Assembly (NCBI GenBank): GCA_001701075.1
Contig: DAAK01000184.1
Location: 9,260 to 14,714, forward strand
Direction of reading: 5' to 3'
DNA length: 5,455 bases
DNA from: Bacteroidales bacterium GP3
GTDB lineage: Bacteria > Bacteroidota > Bacteroidia > Bacteroidales > Muribaculaceae
Position numbers and translations under genes: made by a program. The notes under the pieces are model-generated. The model was not told where the DNA came from, did not search any database, and saw only the letters and a program-made list of their open reading frames with translations. Position 1 is the first letter of the stretch, and each line of letters begins with the position of its first letter. Positions 1 to 5,455 of the stretch are shown piece by piece.

Positions 1-1046
1 TCACCGTCGTTGGTAAGAAGGAGCACACCTGTAGTGTTGCGGTCGAGGCGCCCTACTGGATAAATTCTCTCGCGGCAAGCACCTTTGACAACGTCGAGGA
101 CTGTCATTCTTCCGTTGGGGTCATCGCTTGTAGTCACGCAATCCTTTGGCTTGTTGAGAAGCACATAGCATTTGCGTTCAGGAGTGACCACCTTGTCTTC
201 GCATTTCACTACGTCATCACGATTGATCTTTGTTCCGAGTTCAGTCACCACAACATCGTTGACAGTCACGAGACCTGCTGCAATCTTTTCGTCGGCTTCG
301 CGACGTGAGCAGATTCCGGAGTTTGCCATGAATTTGTTGAGACGGATCGGTTCGTTCGGATCGATATCGTCGATGACATAGTCGATCTGACGTGGACGCG
401 GGATGAATTTCATTCCCGGTTTCTGATTCTTCTGGAAGCCTCCTTGACGCTTCTGGTAGCCTCCTTGTTGGCCACCCTGACGGTTGTAGCCACCCTGATG
501 CTTTTGGTAACCGCCCTGCTGGCCGCCTTGACGATTGTAGCCACCGCGGCTTTGGTAACCACCCTGTTGGCCACCCTGACGGTTGTAGCCACCCTGACGG
601 TTATAGTTGTTTTGACGGTTCTGGCCGTAGCCATTCTGGCGAGAGTAGCCGTTTGTGCGGTTTTGCTGGTAGCCGCCTTGAGTCTGTGTCTGTGAATATG
701 TGTTTTCAGAAGAGCTTACCTGTGATTCGGAGTCTGTATTGAATCTCTTGTAGCCTTCTTCTGATGTATTTCCGTTCTGATAATTACGGGTGTAGCTATT
801 CGGTCGTTGCTGGTAAGCTGGACGTTGCTGACGGTTATATCCTGATTCTTCCCTGTTATGGTAGCCGTTGGAATAACTGTTCTGATAGCTTTGGCGTGGT
901 CTTGGCTGGAAGCCACGTTGTTGGAATTCGGGTCTTTCGGTACCTTTATAAGGTCTTGACTGAAAATACTGTTCCTTATTTTCGGTGTTTTCTGAAGTAG
1001 TAGGCAGTGCCCCGATTCTTGGTCTCTTGGGTTTCTTCTCTTCCAT
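1..1046 (-). CDS. rluB: RluB/RsuA-family 23S rRNA pseudouridine synthase with a long low-complexity N-terminal extension (3' end cut by window edge)
   Basis: This enzyme class converts a specific uridine of ribosomal RNA to pseudouridine in the cytoplasm. The frame is open from ATG at 1046 to the window edge, giving 348 codons with the C-terminus missing. Residues 1-40 begin MEEKKPKRPRIG. Residues 41-210 are low complexity, rich in G, Q, N, R and Y, with three tandem 16-17-residue units at 152-201. An S4 RNA-binding domain follows at about 234-280 (IRLNKFMANSGICSRREAD). The catalytic domain starts near 292, with LLNKP at 296-300 and the motif YPVGRLDRNTTGVLLLTNDG at 329-348; D335 is the expected catalytic aspartate. 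YPVGRLD...LLLLTNDG resembles RluB more than RsuA or RluF, so the symbol follows that likeness; the exact target uridine is not shown. The ATG directly follows an AT-rich leader without Shine-Dalgarno, and the gene has its own upstream promoter. The extension is absent from the E. coli enzymes. Confidence 0.93.
   Translation of the reverse strand, partial: MEEKKPKRPRIGALPTTSENTENKEQYFQSRPYKGTERPEFQQRGFQPRPRQSYQNSYSNGYHNREESGYNRQQRPAYQQRPNSYTRNYQNGNTSEEGYKRFNTDSESQVSSSENTYSQTQTQGGYQQNRTNGYSRQNGYGQNRQNNYNRQGGYNRQGGQQGGYQSRGGYNRQGGQQGGYQKHQGGYNRQGGQQGGYQKRQGGFQKNQKPGMKFIPRPRQIDYVIDDIDPNEPIRLNKFMANSGICSRREADEKIAAGLVTVNDVVVTELGTKINRDDVVKCEDKVVTPERKCYVLLNKPKDCVTTSDDPNGRMTVLDVVKGACRERIYPVGRLDRNTTGVLLLTNDG
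429..593 (-). repeat. In-frame tandem repeat, 3 units of 48-51 bp plus a partial fourth, inside the pseudouridine synthase gene
   Basis: Three consecutive units read GGYNRQGGQQGGYQ followed by SR, KHQ or KRQ. They lie at residues 152-167 (DNA 593-546), 168-184 (545-495) and 185-201 (494-444). A degenerate partial unit GGFQK continues to 429. The units are nearly identical as protein but differ at synonymous third positions, for example CGT CAG GGT versus CGT CAA GGC. They are therefore not fresh identical duplications, and the protein pattern seems to have been retained. Unit length is always a multiple of three, so gain or loss of a unit would keep the reading frame. Confidence 0.9.
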
Positions 1047-1152
1047 TATTAAGTGTTTAATTTGGCGCATGACATCGCTGCCATATACAAAGTCGCCGTT
1101 AATGTAAATGTTGCTTTTTGATAGTTGTTGCTTATTTGATGCAATTGCGATG

Positions 1153-1183
1153 CAAAAGTACAATTTTTTTTTGTGATACGCAA
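1153..1183 (-). promoter_or_regulatory. Bacteroidetes-type sigma-ABfr promoter for the pseudouridine synthase gene
   Basis: Read on the minus strand, TTG at 1183-1181 is followed by exactly 20 bases and then TACTTTTG at 1160-1153. This matches the known Bacteroides consensus of a -33 TTTG/TTG element, a 19-21 bp spacer and a -7 TAnnTTTG element. The spacer holds a run of nine A residues. Transcription would start around 1145-1150, giving a leader of about 100 nt before the ATG at 1046. The site lies just downstream of the previous gene's terminator, which supports an independent transcription unit. Confidence 0.82.
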
Positions 1184-1203
1184 GAAAGAAGACCAAAAAA
1201 TGG

Positions 1204-1243
1204 CAAAAAGCACCAAAAAGTCCGGCCCACAGGGTCGGACTTT
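1204..1243 (-). terminator. Intrinsic terminator after the Omp28-like gene
   Basis: On the minus strand, AAAGTCCGACCC (1243-1232), a three-base loop TGT (1231-1229) and GGGCCGGACTTT (1228-1217) form a 12-bp stem with one A-C mismatch. T runs follow at 1219-1215 and 1209-1205. It begins 24 bases past the stop codon of the leftward 1267-3207 gene and precedes the next promoter. On the plus strand the mismatch becomes a G-U pair, but the trailing T run is only three bases and no plus-strand gene enters, so the leftward direction is the functional one. Confidence 0.87.
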
Positions 1244-1266
1244 CATATGCTATGAATATTTATCTA

Positions 1267-3207
1267 TTACTTGATTATCACTTTTTGGGTGGTGGAACCT
1301 TGGCGGCGGAGGAAGATACCATTGGATGGGTTTGCTACCTTCTGGCCATTAAGGTTGTAGAATTCGACAGGGGCATTTACATCAGAAATGCTTTCTACAG
1401 CTGCACCTTGGTAATCATTGACTTCGTCTTTAGCGCAGTTGAGGACAGTGCCTCTGGCATCAACCACTGCTGCTATCACACGGAGCTTGTTCTTGTCAGG
1501 GAGAAGGTCGGCAGGAATATTAGTGAGATCAAAACTGATAGTGTGCTCAGCCACTTGCTCAGCCTCGAGACTTGTCGGGATGCTACCATCCTCACCATAG
1601 ATGCCAGTGTCGGAAATCACTACATCATTATAGATGAGACCTCCAACAGAACTCTTGCCATATATACCACCTTTACAGAAATCATTCAGTTGAGGAATAT
1701 ATTTGGGTGAGTCTGTGTTATAATTATTTTTCTGATACCAGCTACGAGATTTACCTGAAAGGCTATCAGCAATCAGCATATATGCAATTCTATAGTTCTT
1801 GTCTTTGAATCCAGCCATATTTGCAACCTCAGCCTTAGCAATCAGGACATCGTCTGACTCCCAAGCATGAGCCACCTTCACACTCCAAACAGTTGGGATA
1901 GCATTCAGAGCAAGAATATCTCCTACAATTGGAAGTTCCATATCATAAGATTGAGTTCCATAATATGGATCTACTATCTGATTACGGTTTAATGCAGCCT
2001 GCGGGAAACCTGTAATGGCAGCCGGATAATCTGTAGTAATTTCCATAGGATCCCCATTGTGATAAGAAGCCACCACAAACTCAGGATAATTCTCCTTGAT
2101 ATATTCCAAAGCTGCAAAACCACGTGGACAGTTTGGGCACCAAGTTCCAGTAAACTCCTCAAAGAGAGTCTGGTGGACAGGAAGTTCGCTGACCACTACC
2201 ACGTCAGCTTCGGCAGTAGTATTTTCACCTTCATTGTCAATACCATTTATTTTAGTAAGCTTGAAGAGGACAGTCTCGTTGAATTTCTCGTTGCAAGCCG
2301 GGAATTCAAGATTAGCTCCAAAATAACGTCCGGCACCAGCTGAAATAGCAGGATCTAAAACAATAGTAGAATTCTGGACTTGGCCGCCCAATGTGTATTC
2401 TATCTCCACAGATTCAATAGGAGAACCGGAAGTAGCCTTCAAAGTGATAGGAAGGGTGGATGCCTCACCGAGAGGGAGACAGATTGAGCTCGGGAAAGAA
2501 GCAAATGATACGAATTTCGGAAGATTCTCACGTTCGAGTGTAATCGACATACAGAGAGCTCCGATTTCGTCGGCGAAAGAATAATATTCTTCAGGGACAG
2601 CATTTTCTTCGTCTGTCATACCATAGATACCGGTGTTGGGATCATTTGGCATGGCATCTACCAAAAGATAGTACATATCATTCTTCTTCGGCACAACAAA
2701 GCTATATCCGAAGTAGAGAGCTTCTTCTTCGCCAGTGATGGTATATGCTTCATCTAATGAAACATCGTTGTAAGCTACCGCAGACTTCGACATAATGAAG
2801 TCCTGAGTAAACTCTTCTTTGGATAGATCGGTAGTACAGAAGAAACGTGCGTCAGTGATGGAATTGGAAGAAAAATTAGCATCAAACGGACTTACTACAG
2901 AAAAGCCTGACACTATACTCCCGGCAAAAGTCTTGATATCTTCAGTAGCCATCTCAAAAGCGAGGAATACACGTGTCTTGCCTCCTGTAGTACCATTGAG
3001 GCTATAACCATTGGCGGGAACTCCGGCATAAGTGAAGTCGAAAGATTCCATAGCTCCGTCGGCACGTGTAAGTACCTTGGAAGTCATGACCGGAGCTTTC
3101 GGACCTATTTTGAAAGAATTGATGTCGGCTTTCTGGAGCGACGGGGTCGCAGCGAAAGCTGAACATGTTGCGGCGAGAGCCGCAGTAAGCAGAAATGTTT
3201 TTTTCAT
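1267..3207 (-). CDS. Exported Omp28-like protein with thioredoxin-like CxxC segment and short C-terminal sorting-like tail
   Basis: This 646-residue protein starts with a clear Sec signal peptide (MKKTFLLTAALAATCSAFA, likely cut after A19 at an AFA site). Residues about 50-225 are a beta-rich domain of unknown type. Residues 230-340 look like an Ig/FN3-like beta region. A thioredoxin-like segment starts at about 342 with LFEEFTGTWCPNCPRG; the redox pair would be C357 and C360, and FP at 401-402 may be the cis-proline turn. A beta-rich part of about 445-600 follows, as in Omp28-related proteins. The last 35 residues (EFYNLNGQKV ... GIFLRRQG ... KVIIK) resemble the short C-terminal tails of exported Bacteroidales proteins, related to type IX sorting domains. 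The mature chain has eight cysteines. The ATG lies 17 bp after gltX with an A-rich leader and no Shine-Dalgarno; cotranscription with gltX is likely. The redox role and surface location are inference; Omp28 of Porphyromonas is described as an outer-membrane adhesin. A plain TlpA/thioredoxin oxidoreductase is less likely given the size. Confidence 0.86.
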   Translation of the reverse strand: MKKTFLLTAALAATCSAFAATPSLQKADINSFKIGPKAPVMTSKVLTRADGAMESFDFTYAGVPANGYSLNGTTGGKTRVFLAFEMATEDIKTFAGSIVSGFSVVSPFDANFSSNSITDARFFCTTDLSKEEFTQDFIMSKSAVAYNDVSLDEAYTITGEEEALYFGYSFVVPKKNDMYYLLVDAMPNDPNTGIYGMTDEENAVPEEYYSFADEIGALCMSITLERENLPKFVSFASFPSSICLPLGEASTLPITLKATSGSPIESVEIEYTLGGQVQNSTIVLDPAISAGAGRYFGANLEFPACNEKFNETVLFKLTKINGIDNEGENTTAEADVVVVSELPVHQTLFEEFTGTWCPNCPRGFAALEYIKENYPEFVVASYHNGDPMEITTDYPAAITGFPQAALNRNQIVDPYYGTQSYDMELPIVGDILALNAIPTVWSVKVAHAWESDDVLIAKAEVANMAGFKDKNYRIAYMLIADSLSGKSRSWYQKNNYNTDSPKYIPQLNDFCKGGIYGKSSVGGLIYNDVVISDTGIYGEDGSIPTSLEAEQVAEHTISFDLTNIPADLLPDKNKLRVIAAVVDARGTVLNCAKDEVNDYQGAAVESISDVNAPVEFYNLNGQKVANPSNGIFLRRQGSTTQKVIIK

Positions 3208-3224
3208 TATGATTTGGTTTTGTA

Positions 3225-4754
3225 TTAGTTTAGCTTGGAGATAGCTGTGCGGATGCGCGTGAGAACTTCAGATTTTGGCATAAGCTCTGTGATGTCGAAC
3301 ATATGCGGGCCGCGGCATGCACCTACTATGGCAAGACGGAATGCATTCATGACGTTGCCGAGATGATATCCTTTCTCAGCGATCCAGTCAAGCACAATCT
3401 TCTCTGCATTAGCAGAACTCATATCATCGATACCCTCAATGACGCCACAGAGTTCATCCATAATGCGCGGAGTATCTTCCTGCCAGCGTTTCTTGACATC
3501 TTTCTCTGCATATGATTCGGGAGCCACGAAGAAGAAATCACCTTGATCCCAGAGATCCTGAACGAACTCGATGCGACCCTTCACCATGCCGACAGCCTTA
3601 GCCACGTAGTCCATGCCAAAGTCATCGGCACTCTTGCCACGCTCTGCAAGACGCTCCTTAAGGACAGGCATGAAGAGCTCCGCAAGAGCCATATCGTCCA
3701 TACGCATCAGATACTCATGATTGAACCATATTCCCTTCTTATAGTCAAACTTTGCTCCAGCCTTAGAGCAATGATCGAATGAGAACTTAGAGATGAGCTC
3801 ATCCATGCTCATGATTTCAGTGTCATCACCGGGATTCCAACCGAGTAAGGCAAGGAAATTGACCACAGCCTCAGGAAGATATCCTTTCTCACGATAGCCT
3901 GAAGAGATCTCTCCGCTCTTGGGATCGTGCCATTCGAGTGGGAAAACCGGGAATCCGAGCTTGTCACCGTCACGCTTCGAGAGCTTGCCGTTGCCTACGG
4001 GCTTCAGAAGCAGCGGAAGATGCACGAACTGTGGCATCGTGTCTTCCCAACCGAAAGCCTGATAGAGGAGCACATGGAGGGGAGCTGACGGAAGCCATTC
4101 CTCACCACGTATCACGTGGGTTATCTCCATCAGATGATCGTCTACAATATTAGCAAGATGATATGTGGGAAGGTCATCGGCACTCTTGTAAAGCACCTTG
4201 TCGTCGATTATATTAGAGTTGATCACCACCTCACCACGGATAAGGTCGTTGACCTTAACATCAACGTCTGGTTCGGTCTTGAAGCGCACCACATATTGAT
4301 TACCTTCATCGATAAGACGCTTCACATCCTCAGCAGGCATAGTGAGGGAATTGCGCATCTTGCCGCGAGTGTGGGCATCATACTGGAAATTTGGCTGCTC
4401 TGCACGGGCTGCTTCCAACTCTTCGGGAGTATCAAACGCAATATAAGCCTTGCCAGCGTCAAGAAGCTGCTGGGCATACTTGCGGTAGATATCGCGACGC
4501 TGGCTCTGCTTATAAGGGCCATGAGGACCACCTTCGCGGACGCCTTCGTCAAACTTGATGCCAAGCCATGCAAGGCTCTCATTGATATATTCCTCAGCGC
4601 CAGGGACAAAGCGTCGGCTGTCGGTATCCTCAATGCGGAGGATCATGTCGCCACCATTTTGGCGAGTAAACAGATAGTTGAAAAGTGCTGTGCGGACACC
4701 CCCGATGTGGAGAGGTCCCGTTGGGGAGGGAGCGAATCTTACTCTGGTTTTCAT
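3225..4754 (-). CDS. gltX: Glutamyl-tRNA synthetase, complete
   Basis: GltX is a cytoplasmic class I aminoacyl-tRNA synthetase that joins glutamate to tRNA-Glu using ATP. The 509 residues are close to the usual bacterial length. The Rossmann domain opens with RFAPSPTGPLHIGG at residues 6-19, the HIGH-type signature at 16-19. LRIEDTD at 39-45 and RGEEWLPSAPLH at 216-227 are glutamate- and tRNA-contacting family motifs. The KMSKS-type loop is KLSKR at 257-261. After it, residues about 266-292 carry an insertion (FPVFPLEWHDPKSGE...) that I associate with Bacteroidetes GluRS. The anticodon-binding helical region occupies about 325-509. The zinc-ligand cysteines known from E. coli GluRS (residues 98-127) are absent here: the segment reads AYIAFDTP, as in non-zinc members. 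The start is the ATG at 4754, which puts the conserved APSPTG motif at the right distance. It is probably cotranscribed with the DUF3256-like gene upstream (65 bp) and the Omp28-like gene downstream (17 bp). Whether it also charges tRNA-Gln cannot be told from this sequence. Confidence 0.98.
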   Translation of the reverse strand: MKTRVRFAPSPTGPLHIGGVRTALFNYLFTRQNGGDMILRIEDTDSRRFVPGAEEYINESLAWLGIKFDEGVREGGPHGPYKQSQRRDIYRKYAQQLLDAGKAYIAFDTPEELEAARAEQPNFQYDAHTRGKMRNSLTMPAEDVKRLIDEGNQYVVRFKTEPDVDVKVNDLIRGEVVINSNIIDDKVLYKSADDLPTYHLANIVDDHLMEITHVIRGEEWLPSAPLHVLLYQAFGWEDTMPQFVHLPLLLKPVGNGKLSKRDGDKLGFPVFPLEWHDPKSGEISSGYREKGYLPEAVVNFLALLGWNPGDDTEIMSMDELISKFSFDHCSKAGAKFDYKKGIWFNHEYLMRMDDMALAELFMPVLKERLAERGKSADDFGMDYVAKAVGMVKGRIEFVQDLWDQGDFFFVAPESYAEKDVKKRWQEDTPRIMDELCGVIEGIDDMSSANAEKIVLDWIAEKGYHLGNVMNAFRLAIVGACRGPHMFDITELMPKSEVLTRIRTAISKLN

Positions 4755-4771
4755 AATTTAGTAGGAGGGGA

Positions 4772-4809
4772 TTAAAGTCCTTAAAGTCTTTAAGGTCTTT
4801 AAGGGAATT
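4772..4809. repeat. Period-9 repeat forming a 31-bp near-perfect palindrome in the gap before gltX
   Basis: On the plus strand, AAAGTCCTT (4774-4782), AAAGTCTTT (4783-4791), AAGGTCTTT (4792-4800) and a degenerate AAGGGAATT (4801-4809) are tandem 9-mers. Because each unit is partly self-complementary, the tract is also an inverted repeat. TTAAAGTCCTTAAAG (4772-4786) pairs with CTTTAAGGTCTTTAA (4788-4802) around T4787 with one mismatch. The inner arms CCTTAAAG and CTTTAAGG match perfectly. It fills half of the 65-bp gap between the DUF3256-like stop and the gltX start. No T run follows the hairpin in the leftward direction (the next bases are TCCCCTCC), so it does not look like a standard intrinsic terminator. 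Function unknown: possibly an intergenic repeat, an RNA-processing hairpin or a protein-binding site. Confidence 0.75.
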
Positions 4810-4819
4810 ATTGCTTGTG

Positions 4820-5455
4820 TTATTTGAATTTGTATTTGGATTGCCAGTCGGCTGTCAGTGTTGGAATAAGGAATGGCGAGAGGAGGTCGCAATCTTCTTG
4901 GGAGAGAGAGGACAGTATGGTGAAAGTAGCTGTTAGGGGTGCATCACCGGGACCTGAGGCATAGAGTATGGCCACGAAGGGGATTTTCTCACGGAGCTCT
5001 TTCTCATTCAGGCCGGAATCCTTGAGGTTGAAGAAACTTTTGAGTGAGGGGGATTTTAGAAATTTGGAAGCATCGAGGGGCTTGAGGGAGGAGTCGAAGA
5101 ATTGAATTTCCGTGTCGGAAGTATTTGAGGTCTCTGAGCTGACCGTGTAGAGGGTCATGATGACATGCCCATTTTTAAAAGGGAGGAGCTTAATCTCGAG
5201 GGTACTAATGGGAGTGACTGAGACTTTGAGGTAGTCGGTGGTCACTTGCTCAAGGCGACTACTGCCACCAAGGGCATCCTGCACAGTCAGTATACTGTCG
5301 GCCTGATGGTAATAGTCAAGCATATCGAGACGCGTCGATGGGCGCAGCAAATCGAGCACCTCGAGAGGAATCTCAGCAAACACCTTTGAGGCCGTAAGGG
5401 TATCAGCCTCATTCACACCGGCATGCCCCCAGGCAAAAGATCGCGTGAAGAAGGC
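4820..5455 (-). CDS. DUF3256-like probable exported protein (5' end beyond window)
   Basis: The function of this family is unknown. The 211 visible residues resemble, from memory, the Bacteroidales-restricted DUF3256 family: AEIPLEVLDLL at 28-37, then the hallmark-like STRLDMLDYYHQAD at 40-53, TTDYLKVSVTP at 72-82, STLEIKLLP at 84-92, and a C-terminal half ending ADWQSKYKFK. A GTG at 5416 could pass for the start, but the frame stays open upstream to the edge and reads AFFTRSFAWGHAG before it, with no in-frame ATG visible. This looks like the end of a signal peptide, so the true start is outside the window. Family members I recall are predicted to be exported and of about this length, so only some 10-20 residues should be missing. 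It probably heads, or belongs to, the transcript that continues into gltX. The family call is by motif likeness and is less certain than that of gltX. Confidence 0.8.
   Translation of the reverse strand, partial: AFFTRSFAWGHAGVNEADTLTASKVFAEIPLEVLDLLRPSTRLDMLDYYHQADSILTVQDALGGSSRLEQVTTDYLKVSVTPISTLEIKLLPFKNGHVIMTLYTVSSETSNTSDTEIQFFDSSLKPLDASKFLKSPSLKSFFNLKDSGLNEKELREKIPFVAILYASGPGDAPLTATFTILSSLSQEDCDLLSPFLIPTLTADWQSKYKFK

Noticed and set aside
444..593. Regular repeats considered as a CRISPR array
   Set aside because: The repeats are directly adjacent without unique spacers, stay in frame, and encode a protein motif.
444..695. Plus-strand open frame of 83 codons that looks like a Leu/Val/Ala-rich membrane protein
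   Set aside because: It is the exact complement of the Gly-Tyr-Gln-Asn-Arg repeat codons of the pseudouridine synthase. Its hydrophobic look comes from that codon composition, and it has no promoter of its own.
1049..1246. Minus-strand open frame of 65 codons in the gap before the pseudouridine synthase gene
   Set aside because: It runs through the terminator stem and the promoter of the next gene and has no recognisable domain. Only its last 11 codons could even be on the downstream transcript.
3163..3207. Possible lipoprotein signal (LAATC, Cys15) in the Omp28-like protein
   Set aside because: The residues before Cys15 fit the lipobox poorly (Thr at -1), and a better signal peptidase I site, AFA, follows at residues 17-19.
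4760..4770. Plus-strand GTAGGAGGGG resembling a Shine-Dalgarno site
   Set aside because: No plus-strand gene starts after it. On the coding minus strand it reads CCCCTCCTAC, which is not a ribosome binding site.
4116..4775. Plus-strand open frame of 219 codons opposite gltX
   Set aside because: The opposite strand is a complete, motif-rich gltX. The antisense protein has no recognisable domain, and its end reads across the palindromic intergenic tract.

Overview
The window looks like a chromosomal segment of a Bacteroidales bacterium, plausibly Muribaculaceae or a Prevotella/Bacteroides relative. Four lines of evidence point that way. There is a Bacteroidetes-type promoter (TTG, 20 bp, TACTTTTG). 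Starts lack Shine-Dalgarno sequences and sit behind A/T-rich leaders. The glutamyl-tRNA synthetase has the insertion after its KLSKR motif that I associate with Bacteroidetes. The neighbours are an Omp28-like exported protein with a short GIF(L)RRQG...KVIIK tail and a DUF3256-like protein. Family-level placement is inference.

All four genes read leftward on the minus strand, so transcription runs from high to low coordinates. From right to left they are: (1) a DUF3256-like, probably exported protein whose 5' end lies outside the window (4820-5455); (2) a 65-bp gap holding a 9-bp-period repeat that is also a near-perfect palindrome; (3) gltX, glutamyl-tRNA synthetase, complete (3225-4754); (4) after only 17 bp, a 646-residue exported protein with a thioredoxin-like CxxC segment and an Omp28-type layout (1267-3207), closed by a strong intrinsic terminator at 1204-1243; (5) a separate promoter at 1153-1183 and a leader of about 100 nt; (6) an RluB/RsuA-family 23S rRNA pseudouridine synthase (1-1046), cut by the left window edge, with an unusual Gly/Gln/Asn/Arg/Tyr-rich N-terminal extension of about 210 residues.

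The first three genes probably form one transcript: spacing is short, orientation is the same, and I see no promoter motif in the gaps. The pseudouridine synthase is a separate unit. Two of the four genes serve translation (tRNA charging and rRNA modification) and two encode envelope or exported proteins. I see no mobile element, CRISPR array, phage gene, defence system, tRNA or rRNA. This is mostly ordinary core genome. The least ordinary parts are the RNA-binding-like low-complexity extension, the palindromic repeat before gltX, and the thioredoxin-like exported protein tied to gltX.
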